A stretch of 64,000 bases of DNA from Kitasatospora sp. Root107 (GTDB taxonomy: Bacteria > Actinomycetota > Actinomycetes > Streptomycetales > Streptomycetaceae): positions 351,652 to 415,651 of the forward strand of contig NZ_LMCT01000001.1 in assembly GCF_001424875.1 (NCBI RefSeq), written 5' to 3'. Positions 36,700 to 45,781 of the stretch are shown here, in pieces. A program made the position numbers and the translations under genes. The notes under the pieces were generated by a model, which was not told where the DNA came from, made no database searches, and was given only the letters and a program-made list of their open reading frames with translations. Each line of letters opens with the position of its first letter. The first letter of the stretch is position 1.

Positions 36700-37947
36700 T
36701 CAGACTGCGCTGCCCGCCTGCCAGGTCGCCCAGTCCATGTTCCAGCCGTTCAGGCCGTTCGACGGATCGACCGTCCGGTCACCGGAGTTGATCACCTCGA
36801 CCACGTCACCCACCATCGAACTCGCGTAGAACTTGGCCCCGTTGGTGTTCGGGTCCGAAGCACCCTTGGCGTCCTTGAGGGCGATGCAGCCGTGACTGGT
36901 GTTGGCGCTGCCGAACTGCGAGGCGGGCGACCAGTAGTTGCCGTGGATGAAGGTGCCCGAGGTGGTCAGCCGCTGCGCGTGCGGCACGTCCGGGATGTTG
37001 TACTCGTCGCCGAGGCCGACCGTGGCGGAGTCCATCTTGGTCTGCTGGTACTGCTCGGAGATGACCAGCTTGCCGGCCCAGGTCTTGTGCTCCGGGGCGC
37101 CGCCGATGATCGGGTAGGTCGCGGTGACCTGACCGTCGGTGGTCACCGTGAGGGTGTCGGCGGAGAGGTCGGCCACGCTGGTCTGGCTGCGGCCGACGGT
37201 GAAGTTCACGTCCTTGGACTGGGTGCCGTAGACGCCCTTGGCGCCCTCCACGTCCTTCAGCCGGAGCTTCAGGGTGACCCTGGTGCCCTTCGCCCAGTAC
37301 TGCTGCGGCCGGAAGTCCAGCCGGGTGCTGGAGAACCAGTGGCCGACGATCTCGACGCCCGGCTGCGCGGTCACCGTGATCGCCTGCTGGACGGCCTTCC
37401 GGTTGGTGACCGGCTTGTTGAAGTTGATCGAGACCGGCATGCCCACCCCGACGGTCGAGCCGTTCTCCGGGGTGAAGTAGCCGATGAAGGTGTTGGCCGG
37501 CGAGGCGGTGCCGAACTTGGTGTTGGCGTCCGCCTCCAGCTTGTCCGAGTCCAGCGCGACGGCCGCCACGCGGTACTTGGTGCCGCTGATGAGCGGCCCG
37601 GTGGAGGCCCAGCTCGCCCCATCCGAGGCGAGCTGCCCGGGTATCTCCTTGCCGTCCTCACCGGTGAGCTTGACCGAGCTGAGCTTGCCGTCGGTGACGG
37701 TGACCTTGACCGGCTCGGTGAAGGGGGCATCCGTCACACCGTCGGCCGGAACCACCGTGATCTTGGCGACCGAGGTCTTCGGCGAGCTGCTCGCGCCACC
37801 CCCGGTGCTGCCACCGCCGCCGCCCTTGTCGGAGTCGCCGCTGCAGGCCGCCAGCAGGAGGACCGGGGCGCCCAGCAGGCCGCCCAGCACCCCGCGTCGG
37901 GTCCAGCTGCTGCCGGAGGTGGGGCGCTGCTCATCGGCTGACGTCAC
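36700..37947 (-). CDS. L,D-transpeptidase lipoprotein with Ig-like domains
   Basis: A 415-residue wall enzyme that makes 3-3 peptidoglycan cross-links. The N-terminus has a twin-arginine-like SWTRRGVLGGLL and a lipobox LLAAC, so it is probably a lipoprotein. Two Ig-like domains follow (about residues 55-250), then the YkuD catalytic domain with FIHGNYWSP (His) and NTSHGCIAL (catalytic Cys). The layout matches the LppS/LdtMt2-like class of actinobacteria. The start is GTG 37947 with a GGGAG site. Confidence 0.93.
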   Translation of the reverse strand: MTSADEQRPTSGSSWTRRGVLGGLLGAPVLLLAACSGDSDKGGGGGSTGGGASSSPKTSVAKITVVPADGVTDAPFTEPVKVTVTDGKLSSVKLTGEDGKEIPGQLASDGASWASTGPLISGTKYRVAAVALDSDKLEADANTKFGTASPANTFIGYFTPENGSTVGVGMPVSINFNKPVTNRKAVQQAITVTAQPGVEIVGHWFSSTRLDFRPQQYWAKGTRVTLKLRLKDVEGAKGVYGTQSKDVNFTVGRSQTSVADLSADTLTVTTDGQVTATYPIIGGAPEHKTWAGKLVISEQYQQTKMDSATVGLGDEYNIPDVPHAQRLTTSGTFIHGNYWSPASQFGSANTSHGCIALKDAKGASDPNTNGAKFYASSMVGDVVEVINSGDRTVDPSNGLNGWNMDWATWQAGSAV

Positions 37948-38074
37948 GGTCGGTCTCCCTGCTCTTCACCTGCGGGCGTTACGGATACAAACAACGCAAT
38001 CCAGGACGAAGCGGTTCCATCACCAAACGGTTGAGATCGTATGAGACTACTGAAGATGCCGCCATAACGGACGA

Positions 38075-38106
38075 ATCGCCCGCCCGGAGCAGTCCGGACG
38101 GGCGAT
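38075..38106 (-). terminator. Hairpin terminator after small acidic protein gene
   Basis: ATCGCCCGCCCGGA pairs with TCCGGACGGGCGAT (one G-U on the minus-strand RNA) around GCAG, 19 bases past the stop of the gene at 38125. Confidence 0.75.
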
Positions 38107-38124
38107 CGGTGATGCGGGAGGGGA

Positions 38125-38460
38125 CTACTCGGCCGCCTCGACGGCGTACTCGTCCCAGTTCTCGTCGGTCGGGTCGAACTCGGTCTGGGCGGACTCCCAG
38201 GTGGCCGAGGTCAGCTCGATGCCCGGCACCTCGCCGAGCAGCGCCACCGGGTCGATGAAGTGCGCGAGCGAACCGGACGGGTCCACCTCGATCGCCTCCA
38301 CCGACTGGGTGCGCTCCTCGTCGTCCAGGTACTCGTCGCTCTGGACCTGGGCGAGTGCGGCGGCCTTCAGGGCCTGCTCGTCGGTGATCTCGGCGATGAT
38401 TTCGATGCTGAGGCGTACGTAACGCGGGGCGTCCTGCTCGGGCAGGTCAGTGCTGGTCAT
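38125..38460 (-). CDS. Small acidic protein of unknown function
   Basis: A 111-residue soluble, strongly acidic protein (MTSTDLPEQDAPRYVRLSIE at the start; many Asp/Glu in LDDEERTQSVEAIEVDPSG and FDPTDENWDEYAVEAAE at the end). I recognise no family. Codon bias is that of a real gene, and a terminator follows. A long, strongly folded non-coding region lies directly upstream (38501-38770) and may be its leader. ATG 38460 is the only good start. Confidence 0.72.
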   Translation of the reverse strand: MTSTDLPEQDAPRYVRLSIEIIAEITDEQALKAAALAQVQSDEYLDDEERTQSVEAIEVDPSGSLAHFIDPVALLGEVPGIELTSATWESAQTEFDPTDENWDEYAVEAAE

Positions 38461-38500
38461 GTGTGCGAGCGTAAGCGAGTCGCGCCGCTCCCGGGAAAAC

Positions 38501-38770
38501 AGGAAGGGCCGGCCCCCGGAAACCGGGGGCCGACCCTTCCGTCTCCGTCGAACTCCCCCACCCGGGAGCCACGGAGACGCGCCTTGCGGCGCGGTAGGTG
38601 CCGCAGGAGCCGCCGCACCCTGACCTCGGTCGAGACCGCTGCCAGGGGCGGGACGACGGCAACCCCTACGGGCGGACACGGAAGGCCGGGTCAGGGCCGA
38701 CCGACGTGTCCGTGGTGACGGCGGTGCCGGGGAGCCGCTCCCGACTGTTGCTGTCACCATGCTCGGCGTC
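38501..38770 (-). other. Densely folded non-coding region, candidate RNA leader
   Basis: No convincing gene lies in 38461-38895. Instead there are consecutive inverted repeats: GGAAGGGCCGGCCCCCGG with its near-inverse (38501-38539), GTCTCCG/CGGAGAC, GCGCC/GGCGC, GGTGC/GCACC, CCTGACC/GGTCAGG and CGGACACG/CGTGTCCG, the last two interleaved. The first hairpin could be a terminator or the end of a leader of the acidic-protein gene. I could not match it to a riboswitch class I know. At 38831-38887 (+) a GTG frame of 18 codons with a GGAGG site is also present. Confidence 0.4.
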
Positions 38771-38895
38771 TTGCCGTGACTCATACATTGCCCGAGCCGT
38801 GTTAACCGCGTGATGCGCGGAGGTGACACCGGTGTACCACTTCGTGAGAAGACGAATCCTCACCCTTCCGGCGGCCCGGGCGGGCTGACGACAGG

Positions 38896-40296
38896 TCAGT
38901 GACCGGCCCGGGTGGCCAGGAAGGCCAGCAGGTCCTGGCTGGTCACGATGCCCTGCGGCTTGCCCTCGACCAGCACCACGGCGGCGTCGGCCTTCTCCAG
39001 CACGGTCATCAGACTGGTCACCGTCTCGCCGGAGCCGACCACCGGCAGCGGCTTGGACATCACGCTCTCCAGCGTGTCGGTGAGCGCGATCCGCTGGGTG
39101 AACAGGCCCTCCAGCACCTCGCGCTCGACCACCGAGCCGATCACCTCGCCCGCCATGATGTCGGGGTGCCCGGCGCCCGGGGAGACCACCGGCATCTGCG
39201 AGACGCCGAAGTCCCGCAGCACCCGGACGGCCTCGGCGACCGTCTCGCTCGGGTGCATGTGGACGAACTGCGGGATGCCCTCGTGCTCGATCGCGTCCTT
39301 GCGGGCCAGCACCTCGCCGATGTGCGCCTCGTCGGTGCCCGACGGCAGGAAGCCGTAGTCGGCCATCCAGTCGTCGTTGAAGATCTTCGAGAGGTAGCCC
39401 CGGCCGCCGTCGGGCAGGATCACCACGACCACGTCGTCCGGGCCGAGCCGCTTGGCCACCTCGAGCGCGGCCACCACGGCCATCCCGCAGGAGCCGCCGA
39501 CCAGCAGACCCTCCTCCTTGGCGAGGCGGCGGGTCATCTGGAACGAGTCCTTGTCCGAGACCGCGACGATCTCGTCCGCCACGTTCCGGTCGTAGGCGGT
39601 CGGCCAGAAGTCCTCGCCGACACCCTCGACCAGGTACGGCCGGCCGGTGCCGCCGGAGTAGACCGAGCCCTCCGGGTCGGCGCCGATCACCTTGACCGCA
39701 CCGCCGGAGGCCTCCTTGAGGTAGCCGCCGGTGCCGGAGATGGTGCCGCCGGTGCCGACGCCCGCCACCAGGTGGGTGATCTTCCCCTCGGTCTGCTCCC
39801 AGAGCTCGGGACCGGTCGAGTGGTAGTGCGAGGCCGGGTTCTCCGGGTTGGAGTACTGGTCCGGCTTCCAGGCGTTCGGGGTCTCCCGGACCAGGCGGTC
39901 GGAGACGTTGTAGTAGGAGTCCGGGTGCTCGGGGGCGACGGCGGTCGGGCAGACCACCACCTCGGCACCGTAGGCCCGCAGCGTGTTGATCTTGTCGGTG
40001 GACACCTTGTCCGGACAGACGAAGATGCAGTGGTAGCCCTTCTGCTGGGCCACGATCGCCAGGCCCACACCGGTGTTGCCCGAGGTGGGCTCGACGATCG
40101 TGCCGCCCGGCTTGAGGGCGCCGGAGGCCTCGGCGGCCTCGATCATGCGCATCGCGATGCGGTCCTTGATCGACCCCCCGGGGTTGAAGTACTCGACCTT
40201 CGCCAGCACGGTGGCGCTGATCCCCTCGGTGACCTTGTTGAGCTTCACCAGGGGTGTGTTGCCGACCAGGTCGATGATCGAATTGTGGTACCGCAC
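38896..40296 (-). CDS. cbs: Cystathionine beta-synthase
   Basis: A 466-residue two-part enzyme that joins serine and homocysteine to cystathionine. The fold-type II PLP domain has the Schiff-base lysine K44 in FNPGGSIKDR, the substrate loop EPTSGNTGVG and the phosphate loop GVGTGGTISGTGG. The C-terminal 130 residues hold a CBS pair (HMHPSETVAEAVRVLRDFGV and SQMPVVSPGAG; then VVLVEGKPQGIVTSQDLL), the regulatory module seen in true cystathionine synthases rather than CysK. Together with the gamma-lyase at 30410 it gives reverse transsulfuration. It starts ATG 40296. Confidence 0.93.
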   Translation of the reverse strand: MRYHNSIIDLVGNTPLVKLNKVTEGISATVLAKVEYFNPGGSIKDRIAMRMIEAAEASGALKPGGTIVEPTSGNTGVGLAIVAQQKGYHCIFVCPDKVSTDKINTLRAYGAEVVVCPTAVAPEHPDSYYNVSDRLVRETPNAWKPDQYSNPENPASHYHSTGPELWEQTEGKITHLVAGVGTGGTISGTGGYLKEASGGAVKVIGADPEGSVYSGGTGRPYLVEGVGEDFWPTAYDRNVADEIVAVSDKDSFQMTRRLAKEEGLLVGGSCGMAVVAALEVAKRLGPDDVVVVILPDGGRGYLSKIFNDDWMADYGFLPSGTDEAHIGEVLARKDAIEHEGIPQFVHMHPSETVAEAVRVLRDFGVSQMPVVSPGAGHPDIMAGEVIGSVVEREVLEGLFTQRIALTDTLESVMSKPLPVVGSGETVTSLMTVLEKADAAVVLVEGKPQGIVTSQDLLAFLATRAGH

Positions 40297-40526
40297 GGGG
40301 GTCCTCCCGGTCTGGGACGCTACGAAAGCTATGGGTACTTCAAAGCCTAGGGCGTCTCAAGGGACGGACGCGCACACCCGCGACGTCCGATTCGGCCTCT
40401 TCACTTCCCGTACGTTCACCCACCGGATGGGCGATCCGCCCCGATAGGCCCCCGGATCCCTGGGTACCTAAGAGGGACAGAGCAAGAGGTGGCGCCCCGG
40501 GAGGGGCCAGGTGAAGGGGGGCCGGG

Positions 40527-41591
40527 GTGGCAGCGGCACAGGTGTCACGGGCCCGGGTGGCCCGGCGTATCGCCACGGCGGCCGCGTACGGGGGCGGCGG
40601 TCTCGGTCTGCTCGGGGTCGGGCTGATCGGCCTGCTGGTGACCGAGAGCAGGCTGGCGGTCCGCGCGGTCGGGCTGCTGGAGGGCGACCCTCCGCCCGCG
40701 GACGGGGTGTACGGGGCGGCCTTCGCCGACCCGGAGAGTGACCAGCCGCCGCTGGTGCTCGCCTTTCTGGGTGACTCGACGGCGGCCGGGCTCGGCGTGA
40801 CCGCAGGGGAGGAGACCCCCGGCGCGCTGCTCGCGACCGGACTGGCCTCGGTGGCCGAGCGCCGGGTCCGGCTGGTGAACGTGGCCCGGTCCGGCGCCCA
40901 GTCCGTCGAGCTGGCCGGCCAGGTGGAGCTGGCTCTGCCGCACCGGCCGGAGCTGGCGGTGATCATCATCGGCGCCAACGACGTGACCAAGCACACCCCT
41001 GCCGCCCTGGCGGTCCGTCAACTCGGCGAGACGGTACGGGCGCTGCGCGCGTCCGGCTGCCAGGTGGTGGTCGGCACCTGCCCGGATCTGGGCACCATCA
41101 AGCCGGTGCAGCCGCCGCTGCGCTGGGTGGCCCGGCGGCTCAGCCGGCAGCTGGCGGCCGCCCAGACCATCGCGGTGGTGGAGCAGGGCGGCCGTACGGT
41201 GTCGCTCGGCTCGCTGCTCGGCCCGGAGTTCGCGGCCCGGCCGGAGATGTTCGCGGCCGACCGCTACCACCCCTCCGCGCAGGGCTACGCGACCGCCGCG
41301 ATGGCACTGCTGCCCTCGCTCTGCGCCGCCCTGGACCTCTGGCCGGAGGAGTCCGGCCCCAGGATCGAGGCCGAGCAGGTGCTGCCGATGGCGGTGGCCG
41401 CGGCCGCCGCGGCCGGGCGCTCCGGCACCGAGGTGGCCGCCGCCGAGCGGCTCGGCGACCTGGGCCGGCGCTGGGCGCAGGTCAAACTGCGGCTGCGACT
41501 GGGCCTGCCGGACAGCTCGGAGAGCATTCCGGAGGCGGGGTCGGGGTCGGCCAACTCACACCCGGGAACGGGTGACGTCCGAGCTACTTAG
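40527..41591 (+). CDS. Membrane-anchored or secreted SGNH/GDSL hydrolase
   Basis: A 354-residue SGNH-fold esterase. A hydrophobic N-terminal helix (YGGGGLGLLGVGLIGLLV) probably anchors or exports it. The SGNH blocks are visible: LAFLGDSTAAGLG (Ser), RSGAQSVELAG (Gly), IIIGANDVTKHT (Asn) and FAADRYHPSAQGY (Asp-His). Substrate is unknown; such enzymes deacylate lipids or polysaccharides. The start is GTG 40527. The gene diverges from cbs; a thiolase gene follows 92 bases on in the same direction. Confidence 0.88.
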   Translation: MAAAQVSRARVARRIATAAAYGGGGLGLLGVGLIGLLVTESRLAVRAVGLLEGDPPPADGVYGAAFADPESDQPPLVLAFLGDSTAAGLGVTAGEETPGALLATGLASVAERRVRLVNVARSGAQSVELAGQVELALPHRPELAVIIIGANDVTKHTPAALAVRQLGETVRALRASGCQVVVGTCPDLGTIKPVQPPLRWVARRLSRQLAAAQTIAVVEQGGRTVSLGSLLGPEFAARPEMFAADRYHPSAQGYATAAMALLPSLCAALDLWPEESGPRIEAEQVLPMAVAAAAAAGRSGTEVAAAERLGDLGRRWAQVKLRLRLGLPDSSESIPEAGSGSANSHPGTGDVRAT

Positions 41592-41683
41592 CGGTAACTT
41601 TCCTCCCGGGCTGACCGCTTGGGCCGGAGTACGGTCGGACGTGTACGCCCCGCAGTCCGGAGACACTCAGCGAGGAGCCCGTC

Positions 41684-42904
41684 ATGCCCGAAGCCGTCAT
41701 CGTCAGCGCCGCCCGTTCGCCGATCGGCCGGGCCTTCAAGGGCTCCCTGAAGGACATCCGGCCGGACGACCTGACCGCGCAGATCATCGGCGCCGCGCTG
41801 GCCAAGGTGCCCGAGCTGGACCCGCGCCTGATCGAGGACCTGATGCTCGGCTGCGGCCTGCCCGGCGGCGAGCAGGGCCACAACCTGGCCCGCACCATCG
41901 CGGTCCAGATGGGCATGGACTACCTGCCCGGCGCCACCATCACCCGGTACTGCTCCTCCTCACTGCAGACCACCCGGATGGCACTGCACGCGATCAAGGC
42001 GGGCGAGGGCGACATCTTCCTCTCGGCCGGCGTCGAGACCGTCTCGCGCAGCATCAACGGCACCTCGGACGGCATGCCCGGCACCCAGAACCCGCTGTTC
42101 GAGGACGCCGTGGCGCGCACCGCCCGCCGTGCGGCCGAGGGCGGCGGCGAGTGGCACGACCCGCGCGAGGACGGCCTGCTGCCGGACGCGTACATCGCGA
42201 TGGGCCAGACCGCCGAGAACCTGGCCGCGCTCAAGGGCATCACCCGGGCCGAGCAGGACGAGTTCGGAGTCCGCTCGCAGAACCTGGCCGAGGCGGCCAT
42301 CAAGTCCGGCTTCTGGGCCCGCGAGATCACCCCCGTCACGCTGCCCGACGGCACCGTGGTGAGCACCGACGACGGCCCGCGCGCGGGGGTCACCCTGGAC
42401 GCGGTCTCCGGCCTGAAGCCGGTGTTCCGCCCGGACGGCACGGTTACCGCTGGTAACTGCTGCCCGCTCAACGACGGCGCCGCCGCCCTGGTGATCATGT
42501 CCGACACCAAGGCCCGCGAGCTCGGCCTGACCCCGCTCGCCCGGGTGGTCTCCACCGGGGTCAGCGGCCTCTCCCCCGAGATCATGGGCTACGGCCCGGT
42601 CGAGGCCAGCCGCCAGGCGCTCAAGCGGGCCGGCCTGACCATCGACGACATCGACCTGGTGGAGATCAACGAGGCCTTTGCGGCCCAGGTCATCCCGTCC
42701 TACCGGGACTTGGGCATCCCGCTGGAGAAGCTGAACGTGAACGGCGGCGCGATCGCGGTCGGCCACCCGTTCGGCATGACCGGCGCCCGGCTCACCACCA
42801 CCCTGATCAACTCGCTCCAGTGGCACGACAAGCAGTTCGGCCTGGAGACCATGTGCGTCGGCGGCGGCCAGGGTATGGCGATGGTGATCGAGCGACTCAG
42901 CTGA
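41684..42904 (+). CDS. Thiolase (acetyl-CoA C-acyltransferase)
   Basis: A 406-residue thiolase. The nucleophilic cysteine is C90 in [14 protein letters not shown]; the second active-site pieces are the His in [11 protein letters not shown] and the Cys in [13 protein letters not shown]. It can work in fatty-acid beta-oxidation or make acetoacetyl-CoA; the sequence does not decide. No other beta-oxidation genes are adjacent. It has an AGGAG site before ATG 41684 and is followed by a strong hairpin terminator. Confidence 0.93.
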   Translation: MPEAVIVSAARSPIGRAFKGSLKDIRPDDLTAQIIGAALAKVPELDPRLIEDLMLGCGLPGGEQGHNLARTIAVQMGMDYLPGATITRYCSSSLQTTRMALHAIKAGEGDIFLSAGVETVSRSINGTSDGMPGTQNPLFEDAVARTARRAAEGGGEWHDPREDGLLPDAYIAMGQTAENLAALKGITRAEQDEFGVRSQNLAEAAIKSGFWAREITPVTLPDGTVVSTDDGPRAGVTLDAVSGLKPVFRPDGTVTAGNCCPLNDGAAALVIMSDTKARELGLTPLARVVSTGVSGLSPEIMGYGPVEASRQALKRAGLTIDDIDLVEINEAFAAQVIPSYRDLGIPLEKLNVNGGAIAVGHPFGMTGARLTTTLINSLQWHDKQFGLETMCVGGGQGMAMVIERLS

Positions 42905-42952
42905 GTCACCGGGCCGGTCCGCACCACCCGTTCGGAGTGACCCTGTGTGATT

Positions 42953-42989
42953 GAGGGCCGGATCACATCGCGATCGTGATCCGGCCCTC
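42953..42989 (+). terminator. Terminator of thiolase gene
   Basis: Perfect 14-bp stem GAGGGCCGGATCAC / GTGATCCGGCCCTC with a 9-nt loop, 48 bases past the stop. The remaining stretch to 43184 shows no gene. Confidence 0.88.
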
Positions 42990-43184
42990 GGCATGCCCTT
43001 CCAAGCCCGTTTTGTCGACACCCCGAAGTCGGTCAACTCCGCTGCGTAGAACGGCACTACCTAACAATTTGAGGACAAGGCCGAAAGTCCCGGACAAATC
43101 GGACATCTGCCACTGCAGCAACTCCTCCCCATGCGGCAGTGTGGAGACGTAACCCCGTTCCACTCCTCGCTAGGAGTACGTTCC

Positions 43185-44168
43185 GTGAGCGCCGTGTACA
43201 TCTCCCTGCTGCTGGTCCTGATCGCCCTCTGCACCGCTGTCCTGATGCAGCTGCGCAGCCTGGCCCGTCGGCTCGCCGTCCCGTCCGAACCTTCAAGTGC
43301 CGCCGCCCCGGCGCCGGTTGACGAAGCCGTGATCCGCCGCGCGGTCAACGAGGCGCTGGCCGCCGACCGTGAGCGGGAGATAGCCGAGGCCCGGGCGTTC
43401 TGGGCCGAGCAGGAGGCCAGGGCGGCCGAGGACGACGCCCCGCTCTTCGACTCCCCCTTCACCAGCGCCGGGCTCAACCCCGGTGAGGAGTGGCCGCTGT
43501 TCTTCCCGCGGCCGACAGGACCGCAGGACGCGGCCGACCACTCCGGCACGATGGACCCGGAGTTCGGCGAGGCGCTGCGCTCCGCGCTGGAGGACCTGAT
43601 CAACGAGGACGGCGGCACCTCGGCCCGCCCGGCCACCGGCGGCCACCCCGCCGGCAGCCACCCCGCCGCCGGCCACCCCGCCGGGACCGGCGCCGGAGTC
43701 GGCGGCGAGACCGCCGGTGAGGCCAGGGCCCGTCGCGAGGCCGACCTGCTGGCCACCGGCCTCGAGGCCGGACTGCTCGACACCGAGCCGGCCCTGGACG
43801 CCGAGCCGGTGGCCGCACCCGACCCGCGCCGCCACCCCTCGCACCCCGACTTCGTCCCGAGCCAGGCCCCGTCCCGCGAGTGGACCGACACCCGGCTGGC
43901 CTCGCTGGCCGAGGAGGCCGTCACGCTCACCGACGTCCGTCCCGGCCCGCTCGGCACCCTGGACGTGTACGCCTTCGCCGACGGCACCACGCTCTGCGTC
44001 GCCCCCGGCGACCGGGAGGCGGCCTACCGGCTGATCGACGCCGTCCGGGCCGGTGAGGACGTCCGGCTGCTCGGCGGCTCGCGGTTCTCCGGCTCGTACT
44101 CGCTGACCTTCTCCACCGACGAGGAGACCGTCTACGTCCTGGCCGACCGGGTGGTCGCCAGCATCTGA
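43185..44168 (+). CDS. Single-pass membrane protein with collagen-like linker
   Basis: A 327-residue protein. One N-terminal transmembrane helix (VYISLLLVLIALCTAVLMQL) is followed by an acidic coiled-coil-like stretch (AVNEALAADREREIAEARAF), a His-Pro-Ala-Gly linker (about residues 150-165, repeated GHPAG), and a C-terminal compact domain (about 230-327) ending YVLADRVVASI. I do not recognise the C-terminal domain. GTG 43185 has a TAGGAG site; an upstream ATG at 43131 is less likely. It stands alone between two terminators. Confidence 0.75.
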   Translation: MSAVYISLLLVLIALCTAVLMQLRSLARRLAVPSEPSSAAAPAPVDEAVIRRAVNEALAADREREIAEARAFWAEQEARAAEDDAPLFDSPFTSAGLNPGEEWPLFFPRPTGPQDAADHSGTMDPEFGEALRSALEDLINEDGGTSARPATGGHPAGSHPAAGHPAGTGAGVGGETAGEARARREADLLATGLEAGLLDTEPALDAEPVAAPDPRRHPSHPDFVPSQAPSREWTDTRLASLAEEAVTLTDVRPGPLGTLDVYAFADGTTLCVAPGDREAAYRLIDAVRAGEDVRLLGGSRFSGSYSLTFSTDEETVYVLADRVVASI

Positions 44169-44189
44169 TCCACCGCGTCCGATCCACCG

Positions 44190-44241
44190 CGCCGAAGGCC
44201 GGTCGAGTCCCTGGGGTTACCGACTCGACCGGCCTTCGGCG
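44190..44241. terminator. Two-way terminator after membrane protein gene
   Basis: A perfect 20-bp stem (CGCCGAAGGCCGGTCGAGTC and inverse) with a 12-nt loop, followed by TTTCTC, between converging genes. Confidence 0.9.
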
Positions 44242-44253
44242 TTTCTCAGATCT

Positions 44254-44571
44254 TCACGCGGTCAGTTCGTCGACGCCCCGGACCTCGGCCATCGCTTCGG
44301 CCAGCGCCGGGGCGTCCGCCACGGCCGCCAGCTCCCGCCCGGCGACCGCGAGTTGGTCTCCGGCCGCGAAGGCCCCTGCGTCCGGAAAGGTCCGGTCCGG
44401 CTGCCCCGCCGCCGCCAGCGCCCGCCCGGCCAGCCGGGAAGCCAGCGCGTGCACGGCGGCGGCCCGGCTCGGGTACCCGGGCACCGGCCCGAGCAGCCGG
44501 CTCTGCGGCATCGAACGGAAGCGGTCGGCCAGCCGGTCCACGGCGGCCAGCAAGGTCTGCGCATCTGCCAT
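44254..44571 (-). CDS. Small helical protein of unknown function
   Basis: A 105-residue Ala/Leu-rich soluble protein (MADAQTLLAAVDRLADRFRS; GRELAAVADAPALAEAMAEV). It is predicted all-helical and belongs to no family I can name. A two-way terminator at 44190-44241 ends its transcript. The upstream spacing and a second terminator at 44611 show that it is a single-gene unit. Codon bias supports it as real. Confidence 0.65.
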   Translation of the reverse strand: MADAQTLLAAVDRLADRFRSMPQSRLLGPVPGYPSRAAAVHALASRLAGRALAAAGQPDRTFPDAGAFAAGDQLAVAGRELAAVADAPALAEAMAEVRGVDELTA

Positions 44572-44610
44572 GCCGCGAGCCTAGGGCCTGCCGGACCGGC
44601 CCCGGAAACG

Positions 44611-44651
44611 CCGGAGGCGCGGCCGGACCGAGTGGTCCGCCGCGCCTCCGG
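44611..44651 (-). terminator. Terminator after YccA-family gene
   Basis: CCGGAGGCGCGG...GGACC pairs with GGTCC...CCGCGCCTCCGG around GAGT, 16 bases past the stop of the gene at 44667. Confidence 0.85.
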
Positions 44652-44666
44652 GAGTGCTGGTGGTGA

Positions 44667-45557
44667 TTAGTCGTCGCCGCGCAGGATCGCGATCAGCCGG
44701 AGCATCTCCATGTAGATCCAGACCAGCGAGAGGGTCAGCCCGAAGGCCGCCCGCCAGGACTCCTGCTGCGGGGCGCCGCCCTGGATGCCCGCCTCGATCT
44801 CGGCGAAGTCCAGCGAGAGGAAGAAGGCGCCGAGCGCGATGCCGACGATGCCGACCAGGATGCCGAGCGGGCCCGAGCGCAGGCCCATGTCGGCGCCGAA
44901 CATCGAGGCCACCAGGTTGATCAGCATCAGCAGCACGAAGCCCATCGCGATCGCGATGCCGATCCTGGTGTAGCGCGGGGTGACCCGGATCCGGCCGGAC
45001 TTGTAGGCGATCAGCATCGCCGCGAAGACCGCCGCCGTACCCAGCACCGCCTGGATCGCGATACCCGGCCAGATCTCGTTGAAGGCGTGGCTGATCGCGC
45101 CGAGGAAGAAGCCCTCCAGCGCCGCGTAGGTGACGATCAGCGGGGCGCTGACGCTCTGCTTGAAGGTGATCACCATGGCGACCACGAAGGCCGCGAAGGC
45201 GGCGACCATGGCCGGGCCGAAGTTGGCGGCCGGCAGCGCGAACCAGGCGACCGCGCCCGACGCCACCAGCGTGAGCAGGGTGAGCGCGGTCCGGGCGACC
45301 ACGTCGTCCATGGTCATCCGGCCGGTCTGCAGCGGGCCGGCCGACGGCGCCTGGTACATCTCGACCAGCTGGTCGTCCGTCAGCCCGCCGCCCTGCGGCT
45401 GTGCGTAGGGGTTGTTGCCGTACGGGTTGTTGCCGTACGGGTTGCCCGCATTCGGGGCCCCGGCCTGCGGCTGGCCCGTGTTGAACCCCGCGTAGCCGTT
45501 GCCGTTCTCGCGGGTGAAGGAGCCCTCCCGCGAGAAGACCGGGTTGCTGCTTCTCAT
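44667..45557 (-). CDS. Bax inhibitor-1 / YccA-family membrane protein
   Basis: A 296-residue membrane protein with seven hydrophobic segments in the C-terminal two-thirds and the BI-1/YccA signature SAPLIVTYAALEGFFLGAIS. The N-terminal 60 residues are a Gly/Asn/Pro-rich cytoplasmic tail with three PYGNN-like repeats. Family members act as ion (Ca2+/H+) channels or interact with FtsH-type proteases; the bacterial role is not settled. ATG 45557 has GGAGGGAA. It is a single-gene unit beside the bldA tRNA. Confidence 0.88.
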   Translation of the reverse strand: MRSSNPVFSREGSFTRENGNGYAGFNTGQPQAGAPNAGNPYGNNPYGNNPYAQPQGGGLTDDQLVEMYQAPSAGPLQTGRMTMDDVVARTALTLLTLVASGAVAWFALPAANFGPAMVAAFAAFVVAMVITFKQSVSAPLIVTYAALEGFFLGAISHAFNEIWPGIAIQAVLGTAAVFAAMLIAYKSGRIRVTPRYTRIGIAIAMGFVLLMLINLVASMFGADMGLRSGPLGILVGIVGIALGAFFLSLDFAEIEAGIQGGAPQQESWRAAFGLTLSLVWIYMEMLRLIAILRGDD

Positions 45558-45696
45558 GTCATTCCCTCCGGGGCGGCATCGTGCCGCCCGCACCGCTCCA
45601 GGGTAATGCCTTGGCAAAGGAAGCAGTCTACGCCGCGAGGATGATCTCTCGGACCGTCATTGCGCGGATTTCGCGGTCGGACGACCTGGCGCGGAG

Positions 45697-45781
45697 TGGT
45701 GCCCGGGGCCGGACTCGAACCGGCACGGCCTCGCGGCCAAGCAGTTTTAAGCTGCCCGTGTCTGCGTTCCACCACCCGGGC
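45697..45781 (-). tRNA. bldA: tRNA-Leu (UAA anticodon), bldA
   Basis: On the minus strand a full tRNA cloverleaf is present: acceptor GCCCGGG/CCCGGGC with an encoded ACCA end, a D arm, the anticodon stem-loop GGCAGCTTAAAACTGC with anticodon TAA, a variable arm GGCCGCGAGGCC typical of tRNA-Leu, and the T arm with GGTTCGAGTCC. The UAA anticodon reads the rare UUA codon. In Streptomyces this tRNA is BldA, which controls aerial growth and antibiotic production through TTA-containing genes. The promoter lies in the unannotated stretch to the right, reading toward it. Confidence 0.95.

Noticed and set aside
38618..38700. SAM-type riboswitch near cbs
   Set aside because: A GGCAACCCC word and a CCTGACC/GGTCAGG stem are present, but the rest of the SAM-I/SAM-IV consensus is missing and no methionine gene lies downstream.
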